From Bacteroides sp. (GTDB lineage Bacteria; Bacteroidota; Bacteroidia; Bacteroidales; Bacteroidaceae): a stretch of DNA of 56,865 nucleotides. A program made the translations under genes and the position numbers. Of the stretch, positions 40,130-50,565 are shown piece by piece. Below the pieces are notes generated by a model, which was not told the origin of the DNA, did not search any database, and worked only from the letters and a program-made list of their open reading frames with translations. The first letter of the stretch is position 1. The number at the start of each line of letters is the position of its first letter. The stretch lies in the NCBI GenBank assembly GCA_019414725.1, contig DXLM01000003.1, forward strand, positions 1 through 56,865. Direction: 5' to 3'.

Positions 40130-42904
40130 ATGTCTGACAGTAAATATATATCTATAAAAGGCGCGAAGGTAAACAACCTGAAAAATATAGACGTTGATAT
40201 TCCACGTAATAAACTAGTAGTCATTACGGGGTTGTCCGGTTCCGGAAAATCCTCACTGGCATTCGACACATTGTATGCCGAAGGACAGCGTCGCTATGTG
40301 GAAAGCCTTTCATCGTATGCACGCCAGTTCCTGGGACGAATGAGCAAACCTGAATGTGATTTCATCAAAGGTATTCCTCCTGCCATTGCTATCGAACCGA
40401 AAGTAATCAGCCGGAATCCGCGTTCTACTGTAGGTACATCGACTGAGATATACGAATATCTGCGTCTGCTGTTTGCACGTGTCGGCAAAACTTATTCGCC
40501 GATAAGCGGTCAGCTTGTAAAAAAAGACAGCCCCGAAGATATTGTAAACTGCATGCTCTCATATCCGAAAGGTACACGCTATACGGTACAGACTCCTATC
40601 ATTCCCCGAGAAGGACGCAGTGAAGCCGAACAGATAGAAATGGATATGAAACAAGGATTCACCCGTCTGGAAGTAAACGGTGAAATGGTTCGTATGGAGG
40701 ATTATCAATATAATCCTGCCGATACGATATACCTGCTGGTGGACCGTATGAGCTGCGATGATACAAAAGATGCAATCAGCCGCTTGACCGATTCAGCAGA
40801 AACAGCTATGTACGAGGGTGACGGAGCTTGTCTGCTGCGCTTTTACCTGCCCGACGGAAGTACCAAACTACATGCCTTCAGTACAAAATTCGAGGCAGAC
40901 GGTATTAAGTTTGAAGAGCCCAGCGACCAGATGTTTTCGTTCAACTCTCCTATCGGCGCATGCCCTACGTGTGAAGGTTTCGGAAAGATTATCGGTATAG
41001 ACGAGCATCTTGTCGTACCCAACCGTGCATTGAGTGTTTACGACGGTGCTGTGATGTGCTGGAGAGGAGAAAAAATGAGCGAATGGCTCACCGAATTCCT
41101 GCGCGAAGCTCCGGCGCACGATTTTCCTATATTCGAGCCTTACTATAACCTGACTCAGGCACAGAAGGATTATTTATGGCACGGACCGCGTGACAAAGTC
41201 TGCATCGATTCGTTCTTCAAGATGCTGGAAGAAAATCAGTATAAGATACAGTACCGCGTAATGTTAGCCCGTTACCGTGGTAAGACAACTTGTCCGGAGT
41301 GTCATGGCAGCCGTTTGAAGAAAGAAGCGCTTTATGTCAAAGTGGGAGGACGCACCATTGCAGAACTGGTAGAGATGCCGGTTTATCAGTTGAAAGAATT
41401 TTTCCGTACCTTGCAGCTCGACGAACATGACAAGATGATAGCCCAACGCTTGCTGAATGAAATCAATAACCGATTGACCTTCCTGCTCGACGTCGAACTT
41501 GGATATCTTACATTAAACCGACTCAGCAACTCACTTTCCGGGGGAGAAAGTCAGCGAATCAATCTAGCAACCTCACTGGGAAGCAGTCTGGTAGGTTCAC
41601 TTTATATTTTGGACGAACCTAGTATCGGACTTCACAGCCGAGATACAGACAAGCTTATCAAAGTACTCCGCCAGTTGCAACAGCTGGGCAATACAGTGGT
41701 AGTGGTAGAGCATGATGAAGAAATCATCCGTGCTGCCGACTATATTATAGATATCGGCCCTAAAGCCGGACGTCTGGGAGGAGAAATTGTTTATCAAGGA
41801 GATATGAAAGACCTGCATCCCGGAAGCAACAGCTATACTGTAAAATATCTGCTGGGAGAAGAAATCATCGAACGACCACAGACACATCGTTCGTGGAATA
41901 ATTATATAGAAATAAAAGGAGCCAGAGAAAACAACCTGAAGGGAATCGATGTACGCTTCCCACTTAACGTAATGACGGTAGTGACCGGAGTTAGTGGTTC
42001 AGGAAAAAGTACGTTAGTGCGCGACATCTTTTATAAGGCACTGAAGCGTGAGTATAGTGAAGGCAGCGACCGTCCGGGAGAATTTATTTCACTGGAAGGT
42101 GATATCCAGATGATAAAGGACATAGAGTTTGTCGACCAAAACCCGATAGGCAAATCCTCACGCAGTAATCCTGTCACCTACATCAAGGCATACGACGAAA
42201 TAAGAAAACTGTTTGCCGACCAGCCTTTGGCCAAACAAATGGGGTACTCGGCAGGGTATTTCTCGTTCAATACCGAAGGAGGACGTTGTGAAGAATGTAA
42301 AGGAGAAGGTACTGTAACGGTAGAAATGCAATTCATGGCCGATCTGGTACTGGAATGTGAATCATGTCATGGAAAACGTTTTAAGAGTGATACCCTGGAA
42401 GTACGTTACGAAGGGAAAAACATCTATGACATACTGGAAATGACAGTCAACCAGGCTATCGAATTTTTCGATGAACACAAGCAGAAGAAAATAGTAAAAA
42501 AACTGCTGCCGCTACAAGAAGTTGGACTCGGATACATCAAACTGGGACAATCATCCTCTACTCTTTCGGGAGGAGAAAACCAGCGTGTCAAACTGGCATA
42601 TTTCCTGAGTATCGAAAAATCTCAGCCAACTATTTTTGTATTCGACGAACCGACAACAGGATTACATTTCCACGACATAAAGAAACTGCTAGAGGCATTC
42701 AACTCCTTAATAGCACGAGGACATACGGTTGTCATAATCGAACATAACATGGACGTTATCAAATGCGCCGATTATGTCATAGACCTCGGTCCGGAAGGTG
42801 GAGATATGGGCGGTAATCTCGTAGTATGCGGCACCCCCGAAGAAGTAGCTCATTGCGGAGCATCATATACAGGGCAGTATCTGTTAGAAAAGATACAAAT
42901 TTAG
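40130..42904 (+). CDS. uvrA: Excinuclease ABC subunit A
   Basis: A 924-residue UvrA with two ABC ATPase units. Walker A motifs are TGLSGSGKSSLAFDTLYAEG and TGVSGSGKSTLVRD; signature motifs are LSGGESQRINLATSLGSSL and LSGGENQRVKLAYFLS. Zinc-binding cysteines are in CPTCEGFG/CPECHGSRLK and in RCEECKGEGTVTVEMQFMAD, continued by LECESCHGKRFK. UvrA dimers recognise bulky DNA lesions and load UvrB in nucleotide excision repair. Length is slightly under the enterobacterial protein, as usual in Bacteroidetes. Transcribed alone; the SusC gene downstream has its own promoter. Confidence 0.96.
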   Translation: MSDSKYISIKGAKVNNLKNIDVDIPRNKLVVITGLSGSGKSSLAFDTLYAEGQRRYVESLSSYARQFLGRMSKPECDFIKGIPPAIAIEPKVISRNPRSTVGTSTEIYEYLRLLFARVGKTYSPISGQLVKKDSPEDIVNCMLSYPKGTRYTVQTPIIPREGRSEAEQIEMDMKQGFTRLEVNGEMVRMEDYQYNPADTIYLLVDRMSCDDTKDAISRLTDSAETAMYEGDGACLLRFYLPDGSTKLHAFSTKFEADGIKFEEPSDQMFSFNSPIGACPTCEGFGKIIGIDEHLVVPNRALSVYDGAVMCWRGEKMSEWLTEFLREAPAHDFPIFEPYYNLTQAQKDYLWHGPRDKVCIDSFFKMLEENQYKIQYRVMLARYRGKTTCPECHGSRLKKEALYVKVGGRTIAELVEMPVYQLKEFFRTLQLDEHDKMIAQRLLNEINNRLTFLLDVELGYLTLNRLSNSLSGGESQRINLATSLGSSLVGSLYILDEPSIGLHSRDTDKLIKVLRQLQQLGNTVVVVEHDEEIIRAADYIIDIGPKAGRLGGEIVYQGDMKDLHPGSNSYTVKYLLGEEIIERPQTHRSWNNYIEIKGARENNLKGIDVRFPLNVMTVVTGVSGSGKSTLVRDIFYKALKREYSEGSDRPGEFISLEGDIQMIKDIEFVDQNPIGKSSRSNPVTYIKAYDEIRKLFADQPLAKQMGYSAGYFSFNTEGGRCEECKGEGTVTVEMQFMADLVLECESCHGKRFKSDTLEVRYEGKNIYDILEMTVNQAIEFFDEHKQKKIVKKLLPLQEVGLGYIKLGQSSSTLSGGENQRVKLAYFLSIEKSQPTIFVFDEPTTGLHFHDIKKLLEAFNSLIARGHTVVIIEHNMDVIKCADYVIDLGPEGGDMGGNLVVCGTPEEVAHCGASYTGQYLLEKIQI

Positions 42905-42936
42905 CCCATACACATACAGAAAGAAAGTATATAGAG

Positions 42937-42944
42937 TAATTTTG
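42937..42944 (+). promoter_or_regulatory. -7 element of the susC-susD operon
   Basis: TAATTTTG, about 88 bases upstream of the ATG at 43032. The leader RNA contains the inverted repeat at 42967-42994. Confidence 0.55.
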
Positions 42945-42966
42945 ATGTTTTTTTGTTAAGGTTCAG

Positions 42967-42994
42967 TAAACAATATTCCTCACTATATTGTTTA
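42967..42994. repeat. Inverted repeat in the susC leader
   Basis: TAAACAATAT (42967-42976) and ATATTGTTTA (42985-42994), perfect 10-base arms with an eight-base gap, between the promoter and the susC start. It could be an mRNA hairpin or a protein-binding site; its AT content makes a stable hairpin only moderately likely. Confidence 0.6.
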
Positions 42995-43031
42995 ATTAAT
43001 TATTTATTTTAATCAAAAAAAGAGAGATTTT

Positions 43032-46000
43032 ATGAAAAAAAGTTGTTTTTACTCTGTACTTGCTTCTTCGCCTACATCAGCATAGCGATGGCACAGGTAT
43101 CGAAGGTGACAGGTGTTGTCATCTCAGAAGAAGACAATCTTCCTATCGTAGGAGCTTCTGTCCTAATAAAAGGGACTAATACAGGAACCGTGACCGATAT
43201 CGATGGGAAATTTACACTTGGCAACATTCCGGCAAATGCAAAGAAAGTGATAATTTCTTTCATCGGTATGCAAAGTCGCGAATTAGACATTAAACCGGAA
43301 TTAAATGTAATCCTAAAATCGGATACAGAAGTTCTGGATGAAGTGGTGGTTACCGGTTATGGAGTAACAAAGAAAAGTACATTTACGGGAGCAGCCAATG
43401 TAGCAGGTTCTACTACACTTGAATCACGCACCGATGCAAACTTCATGAAAGCGCTCGAAGGAAGTATGCCGGGTGTGCAAATGAATAATTCAACAAGTAT
43501 GCCGGGTGCTCAAGCTAACGTGTATATCCGAGGAGAAAGTTCTGTTAATTCGGGTACACAACCGTTGTATATCATAGACGGTATGCCTATGAACTCGGAT
43601 ACTGATGCTGAAACAGCAAGTTACAACCGTGCATTCAATCCACTGGCAAACATTAACACGGCAGATATCGAATCGGTAACTGTTCTGAAAGATGCCAATG
43701 CTACTGCTATCTACGGTTCGCGTGCCGCCAATGGTGTAATCGTAATCACAACCAAAAAAGGACAGGAAGGAGCTATGCATATAGACTTGGATATCAAACA
43801 AGGCTTTACAAACATTGCTCCAAATAATTTTTCTTTCTGTAATGCACAACAGACAGCCGACTTGTTTGCACGTGGTCTGGTAAACAGTGATCCGGAAAAG
43901 TACACCTACGAATCGGCTATGGCAAAAATAAAATCAGACTATAACTGGGACGGTACACAAAACTACGATTGGCTGGATGCTATTACCCGTACCGGTTATT
44001 ATCAGGATTATAACATCAGCTTCAGCGGAGGAAATGGCAAGACTCGCTATTATGCCAGTCTGGGATACCTGAATCAGGAAGGTGTTGCCATCAACAGCGA
44101 TATGAAACGTTACTCTGCCCGCCTCAACCTGGAAACATCTTACAAATGGTTCAACTTCGGATTTAACACATCATTTGCTCTGGCAGATATGGATGCATTC
44201 TCTCAATCTACCGGAGGATCTTATTCGAACCCGTTTGTCAGTGCTACACTGAAAGCAACTCCACTCGATCCTTTTTACAACGAAGATGGAAGTTATAATA
44301 CAAGCATTTCATACAACCCATTGGCTGTTTACGATAAAGAGGCCGGAGATATTTATAATACCAAAACTACCACAATCAATTTAAATCCCTATTTCGCCAT
44401 TAATTTTGGAAAAGGTTTTATTCTAAAAACCTCATTAGGTATCAACTCTTACGGCACACGCCAATATGACTTCTGGAGCTGGTACAACAATCAGGGAGCA
44501 AGCGACAATGGTCGTGGTACGCAGTATAATTCGAATACCACAACGATAACATGGACAAACACATTGAACTGGCTTTATACGTTCAATGAAAAACATAATG
44601 TTTCTGTCATGCTGGGACAAGAAGCACAATGGAAAAACTACTGGAACGAAGAGTATGCCGGTATCAACTTTCCATTGATGGGCTACCGTGAACTGAATAT
44701 GGCAGGTTCTTCTTATGGAATTCCTTCATACAAAACACGTAAAGCACGTCTGGCTTCCTTCTTCCTCAATACAAGCTACGACTATCAAGGCAAGTACTAC
44801 GGACAGGTCAGCTACCGCCGCGACGGTTCTTCTGTATTCGGAAACAACAACCGATGGGGTAATTTCTGGTCTGTAGGAGGAAAATGGAGAATCTCGGAAG
44901 AAGAATTCCTCAAAGACAACGACGTATTTACCAACTTAGCAATCAGAGCCAGCTACGGAACTGTAGGAAATCAGGATATAGACTGGTATGCATCACGCGG
45001 ATTCTATAAGGCTGGATACAATTATAACAACGAACCCGGTATCGCTCCTGAGTCGTTAAATCTTCCTGACTTGGGATGGGAAACAAGCAAGAAGCTGAAC
45101 ATCGGTCTTGATATTACACTGATCAGAAAATGGAATCTGACTGTTGACTTCTATAATGAAGCTACATCAGACATGTTGTTTGAACTTCCTATATCTAAAG
45201 TTACAGGACTGGATAAAGTATACCAGAATATCGGTTCTATGCGCAACAGAGGTGTGGAAATCGGCTTAAACGGTACTATCTTACAGACAAAGGGATGGAC
45301 ATGGACTGCTTATGCCAATGTTACATTCAACCAAAACCGTGTCACAGAACTGTCAGACGGAAAACCTGTTGAAGATACTTATACTATCATACAGGAGGGA
45401 TATCCTCTACGACAATTCTATATGGTAGAATATGCTGGTGTAGATCCAGATACAGGCAATCCGTTATGGTATAAAAATGCTACTGGAGATGAAACAACAA
45501 CCAACTGGAATGAATGTGCCAAAAGATATCTTGGATCGGCTGATCCGAAAGCTTATGGTGGTTTCGGTACACGTCTTCAGTGGAAGAACTTCGACTTCTC
45601 TGCTGACTTCAATTACCGACTGGGAGGAAAAGTTTATGCATCATCAAACCGTTTCTACCTTTCGGCCGGAAGTCAGGGTAATATAACTCCTGCAACTTAT
45701 TTATATGAAAATGCATGGACAGAAGAAAACCGGTATACAGATGTACCTAAGTATGTATACGGAAACACATCGGGAGAAAACAACCATTCTTCACGATTCC
45801 TTTACAGCGGCAATTTCCTCCGTGTAAAGAACCTGCAATTAGGATATACTTTGCCGAAACATCTTTTGAAGAAAATACTGATAGACAATATGCGTATCTA
45901 TATATCAGCAGACAATATCTATACTTTCAAGGCAAAAGATTTTGTAGGATATGATCCTGAAACATACACCAACGGATTGATAGCCTTCCAGTATCCTTCC

Positions 46001-46039
46001 ACACGGACATTCCTGGCAGGTATTACACTTGGTTTCTAA
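43032..46039 (+). CDS. SusC/RagA-type TonB-dependent transporter, start out of frame (A7 tract)
   Basis: The frame encodes about 1000 residues of a SusC-family outer-membrane importer. It has a carboxypeptidase-regulatory-like domain (VTGVVISEEDNLPIVGASVL), the TonB-box region DEVVVTGYG, a plug (MPGVQMNNSTSMPGAQANVY) and a 22-strand barrel ending in TRTFLAGITLGF. The signal peptide is split. The ATG at 43032 is followed by seven A and runs into a stop after 17 codons. With eight A it would read MKKKLFLLCTCFFAYISIAM and join the main frame, giving a perfect signal peptide. As written, the main frame is open only from a TTG at 43043, and its first ATG, at about 43088, would lack the export signal. 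With SusD it imports oligosaccharides, here probably xylan-derived. Confidence 0.9.
43035..43041 (+). repeat. A7 homopolymer controlling the SusC reading frame
   Basis: Seven A directly after the SusC ATG, where eight are needed for an intact signal peptide. Homopolymers of this length gain or lose bases by replication slippage and can also cause RNA polymerase slippage. Confidence 0.8.
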
Positions 46040-46075
46040 CAATTATGTTTAACGCATCAATATTGAAAATTAAAT

Positions 46076-47557
46076 ATGAAGAAATTTATATCTCGACTAC
46101 TTATTTGTACAGCCTTGACAGGTTGTCTTGCTTCCTGCAATAATTTCTTCGATACAGAATATAATGAAGGAATAGATGTAGACAACGGACTTACCAGCGT
46201 AGACAATATAAAATATGCCCTAAATGGAACTTATTATCAGTTATTCAGATTCTATTTTGCCGGAAACTATTCACTGACTATTGGCGATATGGCTGGTGAC
46301 ATGGCATACCTGAATGGCTCGGCTAATCACTGGACCACCATCAACCATTATAGCGTAACTGCAGATGATTCTTACCTCAGCAGCATATGGGAATACGGAT
46401 ATAAGGTTGTAGACAACTCTGCACGTATCATTAAAGCCGGAAAAGAACTTGAAAGTACTACCGCCGATTCGGACAAGGCAGCACTTAAACAATATCTGGC
46501 AGAAGCATACGGATTAAGAGGATATGCAATGCTGGCTATGACCAACATCTTCGGCAAGCAGATCAAAGTCAACGAAACAACAGACAACAGCGATGCACCG
46601 GGTATCGTTATCATTGATGAACCGATTCAAGCTTTCGAAGAAGTCAGCCGTTCTACAGTTGGAGCATGCTATAAAGCCATACTGGAAGATTTCAACAATG
46701 CACTGACTTGCTATAAAGAAAGCGGAACCGACGGCAGAGAAACAAATTCATATTTATCGGTTGCTGCGATAGAAGGCTTAATGGCACGTACATATTTATA
46801 TCTGGAAGATTTCGAAAATGCAGCAAAGTATGCCCAATATGCTCTTGAACACTCGAACAAGAAAGTTGAAGCCTACACCGAAGACAGTTACAAAAAATTG
46901 TACACAGGAGGCGACAGTAATACAGAAAGTATCTTCCGTCTGGCAATTGACGTAAACAACAGCTGGTCGGCCAACTCTTGTGGTAACGTATGGACTACGT
47001 ATGGAGGACTTCCCAGCCAGCGTATGAGAAACTTAATAGCTGATACAGACTGTAGAGGCAGCCTCTACCTGCCGACAATCAAAAAAGGCTCGTACACACA
47101 AATGCAATATGGAGGAAAGTTCTGGTATGGAGGAGGAAATACTGCATATGCAACCAACTATATCGTTAATGCTCCCGAAATGGAACTAATCATTGCAGAA
47201 GCAAAGTTACGAGCAGCACAACCAGACTTAAACGGTGCTAAAGAAGCTCTGCTGACTGTAGCCAAGAGAAATTCAAACATTACCAGTACCGACGATTTAG
47301 GAAATACCAAAGAAGAAGTATTTGCATTCCTGAAAGACGAACGTGCACGTGAATTGTTCCAAGAAGGTTTTCGTTTTTATGACTTGCGACGCTGGGGTGA
47401 AAAAGCCGATGTATATGCCAACGTCGAAGATCAAGTATCGTATAAATACACAAACTACGATATATCTCAGTTCTGTTATCCAATTCCAAATGATGAAATC
47501 AATGCAGGATTTGGTATAGAACAAACTCCAAACTGGAACAATTATCTGCCTAAATAA
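46076..47557 (+). CDS. SusD/RagB-family surface glycan-binding lipoprotein
   Basis: A 493-residue lipoprotein. The signal peptide ends in the lipobox LASC (Cys at about residue 21), followed by NNFFDTEYNEG. SusD hallmarks are AEAYGLRGYAMLAMTNIFG (TPR-like helices), NAPEMELIIAEAKLRAAQPD and the C-terminal LKDERARELFQEGFRFYDLRRWG. It caps the SusC channel outside the cell and captures oligosaccharides. The spacing of 36 bases and shared direction show that it is cotranscribed with susC; the terminator at 47599-47661 closes the pair. Confidence 0.94.
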   Translation: MKKFISRLLICTALTGCLASCNNFFDTEYNEGIDVDNGLTSVDNIKYALNGTYYQLFRFYFAGNYSLTIGDMAGDMAYLNGSANHWTTINHYSVTADDSYLSSIWEYGYKVVDNSARIIKAGKELESTTADSDKAALKQYLAEAYGLRGYAMLAMTNIFGKQIKVNETTDNSDAPGIVIIDEPIQAFEEVSRSTVGACYKAILEDFNNALTCYKESGTDGRETNSYLSVAAIEGLMARTYLYLEDFENAAKYAQYALEHSNKKVEAYTEDSYKKLYTGGDSNTESIFRLAIDVNNSWSANSCGNVWTTYGGLPSQRMRNLIADTDCRGSLYLPTIKKGSYTQMQYGGKFWYGGGNTAYATNYIVNAPEMELIIAEAKLRAAQPDLNGAKEALLTVAKRNSNITSTDDLGNTKEEVFAFLKDERARELFQEGFRFYDLRRWGEKADVYANVEDQVSYKYTNYDISQFCYPIPNDEINAGFGIEQTPNWNNYLPK

Positions 47558-47598
47558 ATCTAATTTCGGCAAAGCCTTATAGGTCAGCCCACAAATAC

Positions 47599-47661
47599 AA
47601 TCCGTTTTAATGAACAAACTGAGTTTCAATCCCCAAACTCTCCCGTTCATTAAAACGGATT
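47599..47661 (+). terminator. Terminator after susD
   Basis: Perfect 17-bp outer stem, arms 47599-47615 (AATCCGTTTTAATGAAC) and 47645-47661, with an inner stem GAGTTT (47621-47626) and AAACTC (47635-47640), then T-rich sequence. Confidence 0.93.
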
Positions 47662-47732
47662 TTTATTTTTAGCCTCAACAGAAATTGAGTCAATTTTTCC
47701 CAGATTTTTTATCCCCTTATTATAAATTCTTT

Positions 47733-47740
47733 TACCTTTG
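47733..47740 (+). promoter_or_regulatory. -7 element of the GH3 gene
   Basis: TACCTTTG, 43 bases before the ATG at 47783. It makes the GH3 gene a separate transcript from susC-susD. Confidence 0.6.
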
Positions 47741-47782
47741 CAATCAAAGGGTTAGTCAACACACAAATAATACTATAAAAAC

Positions 47783-50380
47783 ATGAACAAAAAAATTAAA
47801 GCACTTGTGGGGTTAGGTATGCTTTTATTTACCGCTCCTGTTATGGGACAACAATTTCCTTATCAAAACACCAGTCTTACTCCTGAACAACGGGCATCCG
47901 ATTTACTTGAACGGTTGACCCTGGAAGAAAAAGTTTCTCTTATGCAAAATGCTTCTCCTGCTATTCCACGACTAGGTATCAAAGCCTACGACTGGTGGAA
48001 CGAAGCTCTTCATGGAGTAGGCCGAGCTGGAATTGCCACTGTATTTCCTCAAACAATCGGTATGGCTGCATCGTTCGATGATGAATTGATTTACAAAGTC
48101 TTTACAGCCGTTTCCGATGAAGCCAGAGCCAAATATACAGAATTCAGTAAATCGGGTAACCTGAAACGCTATCAGGGACTGACATTCTGGACTCCCAATA
48201 TCAACATATTCCGCGATCCTCGCTGGGGAAGAGGACAGGAAACTTACGGAGAAGATCCTTATCTCACTTCACGAATGGGGGTTGCCGTAGTTCAAGGTCT
48301 GCAAGGTCCGGATAATATGAAATATGACAAACTTCATGCATGCGCCAAGCATTATGCCGTTCATTCAGGCCCCGAATGGAACCGACACAGTTTCAATGCC
48401 GAAAACATTGCTCCACGTGACTTGTGGGAAACTTACCTGCCGGCTTTCAAAGCACTGGTTCAGGAAGCTGATGTAAAAGAAGTGATGTGTGCCTACAATC
48501 GTTTCGAAGGTGAACCTTGCTGCGGAAGCAACCGTTTGCTGATGCAAATCCTGCGTGATGAATGGAAATACAAAGGTATAGTAGTATCCGACTGCGGTGC
48601 TATCAGTGACTTCTGGCGCAAAGGCGATCATGAAACGCATCCCGATAAAGAAACGGCCAGTGCAGGAGCTGTATTGAGTGGTACAGATCTGGAATGTGGA
48701 AATAATTACAAATCACTTCCGGAAGCTGTACAAAAAGGACTGATAGACGAAAAACAAATTGACATTTCTGTAAAACGTCTGCTGACAGCTCGTTTCGAAT
48801 TAGGCGAAATGGACGAACATGTCTGCTGGGACAGTATTCCATATTCTGTAGTCGACAGCAAAGCACATAAAGACTTAGCACTGGAAATTGCACGAAAAAG
48901 CATTGTCCTCCTGCAAAATCGGAATAATATCCTGCCGTTGAAAGAAGACATGAAAATCGCTTTGATCGGTCCTAATGCCAACGACTCTGTCATGCAATGG
49001 GGTAACTACAATGGTTTTCCTTCCCATACCTCTACCTTGTACGAAGCTTTGAAAGAACGTATTCCGGCAAATCAGCTGATTTACGACTTCGGATGTGACC
49101 GTACTTCTGGTATCAGTTTGGAAAGTGTATTCAGCCAATGTAGCATCGATGGGAAACCTGGATTCCGCTCTACCTATTGGAACAACATCAAGATGGAAGG
49201 CAAACCTGCTACCGTCACCCATACCAGTACTCCTTTCAAGTTTACCACATTAGGAGCAACAGTATTTGCAGCAGGAGTAAATATTCAAGATTTCTCTGCA
49301 AGCTACGAATCGGTATTTACCGCACCCGAAACAGAGGATATCAATTTCCACTTCGAGGCAGCAGGCATAATCCGCCTGAGCATAGATGGAAAAGAAGTAG
49401 CCAGCGGAAAATATCTGAAAAACAATATGAATCTGTATACGCTGAAAGCTGAAAAAGGAAAAACATACAACATTAAAATAGACTTTATCTTCTACAGCAA
49501 AGACAGAGCAGCCCAACTGAATTTTGATATGGGACGCAATGTTCCTGTAAACCTGCAAGCTTCCATCGACAAAGTAAAAGCAGCCGATGTCATTGTCTTT
49601 GCAGGAGGTATTTCACCTTCTCTTGAAGGAGAAGAAATGCCAGTAAATGCAGAAGGTTTCAAAGGCGGCGACCGCACAACAATCGAACTTCCTGCTATTC
49701 AGCGACGATTGATAAGTGAATTGAAAAAATTAGGCAAGCCGATTATCTTTGTCAACTATTCAGGCTCGGCTGTCGGACTGGAACCCGAAAGCAAGATTTG
49801 CGATGCCATTCTTCAGGCATGGTATCCTGGTCAGGCTGGAGGAACAGCTGTTGCCGACGTTTTATTTGGCGACTACAATCCTTCGGGTAAACTTCCGGTC
49901 ACTTTTTATAAGCATACCGACCAGCTTCCTGACTTTCAAGACTACTCGATGAAGGGACGTACCTACCGTTATATGACAGAAAGTCCTTTATACAACTTCG
50001 GTCACGGATTGAGTTACACCAACTTTACATACGGTACAGCTACATTAAGTCAGCAAACAATCAGCCAAGGTAAAGAAGTAACACTCACAATCCCCGTACA
50101 AAATACCGGAAATTATGACGGAGAAGAAGTGGTGCAAGTATATTTAAGTTGCCCGGGAGATAAAGAAGGCCCTTCACATACACTCCGCGCCTTCAAACGC
50201 GTCCACATTGCAAAAGGACAGCGCGCAAATGTTTCTTTCACCCTCGACAGTGAAACATTCCAATGGTTTGATACAAACACCAACACCATGCGTATGGTAG
50301 AAGGTAATTATGAACTGCTTTACGGAGGAACTTCACGTATAGATCAATTACAGAAAATATCTATTAGCGTAACAGACTAA
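47783..50380 (+). CDS. Glycoside hydrolase family 3 (beta-xylosidase/beta-glucosidase)
   Basis: An 865-residue secreted GH3 enzyme with signal peptide MNKKIKALVGLGMLLFTAPVMGQ. The N-terminal (alpha/beta)8 domain includes YDWWNEALHGVGRAG, FWTPNINIFRDPRWGRGQET and CAKHYAVHSGPEWNRH. The catalytic nucleophile Asp270 is in IVVSDCGAI. An alpha/beta sandwich (SIVLLQNRNNILPL) is interrupted by a PA14-like insertion (about residues 450-600; FTAPETEDINFHFEAAGIIR), and a fibronectin-III-like C-terminal domain closes the protein. The Trp-rich N-terminus and Cys after Asp270 resemble bacterial GH3 xylosidases. With the adjacent GH67 enzyme this suggests removal of xylose from glucuronoxylan oligosaccharides in the periplasm. 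Confidence 0.93.
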   Translation: MNKKIKALVGLGMLLFTAPVMGQQFPYQNTSLTPEQRASDLLERLTLEEKVSLMQNASPAIPRLGIKAYDWWNEALHGVGRAGIATVFPQTIGMAASFDDELIYKVFTAVSDEARAKYTEFSKSGNLKRYQGLTFWTPNINIFRDPRWGRGQETYGEDPYLTSRMGVAVVQGLQGPDNMKYDKLHACAKHYAVHSGPEWNRHSFNAENIAPRDLWETYLPAFKALVQEADVKEVMCAYNRFEGEPCCGSNRLLMQILRDEWKYKGIVVSDCGAISDFWRKGDHETHPDKETASAGAVLSGTDLECGNNYKSLPEAVQKGLIDEKQIDISVKRLLTARFELGEMDEHVCWDSIPYSVVDSKAHKDLALEIARKSIVLLQNRNNILPLKEDMKIALIGPNANDSVMQWGNYNGFPSHTSTLYEALKERIPANQLIYDFGCDRTSGISLESVFSQCSIDGKPGFRSTYWNNIKMEGKPATVTHTSTPFKFTTLGATVFAAGVNIQDFSASYESVFTAPETEDINFHFEAAGIIRLSIDGKEVASGKYLKNNMNLYTLKAEKGKTYNIKIDFIFYSKDRAAQLNFDMGRNVPVNLQASIDKVKAADVIVFAGGISPSLEGEEMPVNAEGFKGGDRTTIELPAIQRRLISELKKLGKPIIFVNYSGSAVGLEPESKICDAILQAWYPGQAGGTAVADVLFGDYNPSGKLPVTFYKHTDQLPDFQDYSMKGRTYRYMTESPLYNFGHGLSYTNFTYGTATLSQQTISQGKEVTLTIPVQNTGNYDGEEVVQVYLSCPGDKEGPSHTLRAFKRVHIAKGQRANVSFTLDSETFQWFDTNTNTMRMVEGNYELLYGGTSRIDQLQKISISVTD

Positions 50381-50419
50381 AAGACATATCATTTGAGTAA
50401 AAATCATCTCGAAGGGTAA

Positions 50420-50483
50420 TATCCGGATACGTTAAATCATTTTACTAGAAATAACTGAGTAAATGATTTAATATATCCGGATA
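50420..50483. promoter_or_regulatory. Inverted repeat with two TATCCGGATA palindromes before the HTCS gene
   Basis: TATCCGGATA occurs at 50420-50429 and 50474-50483. The segments just inside these copies, TTAAATCATTTTACT and AGTAAATGATTTAA, are also inverted copies (one extra T), so the whole forms a nested palindrome with an 11-base centre. The second copy sits in a perfect 16-base palindrome (50471-50486). There is no T run, so termination is unlikely. It lies 60-120 bases upstream of the HTCS promoter and downstream of the GH3 gene. Confidence 0.65.
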
Positions 50484-50541
50484 TATACTGATTATATGAA
50501 GAAAATACCAATTCATGAGTAGTGGAAAATAGAACATTTTC

Positions 50542-50549
50542 TATCTTTG
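50542..50549 (+). promoter_or_regulatory. -7 element of the HTCS gene
   Basis: TATCTTTG, 16 bases before the ATG at 50566. Confidence 0.6.
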
Positions 50550-50565
50550 TAGAAACAAAAACATC

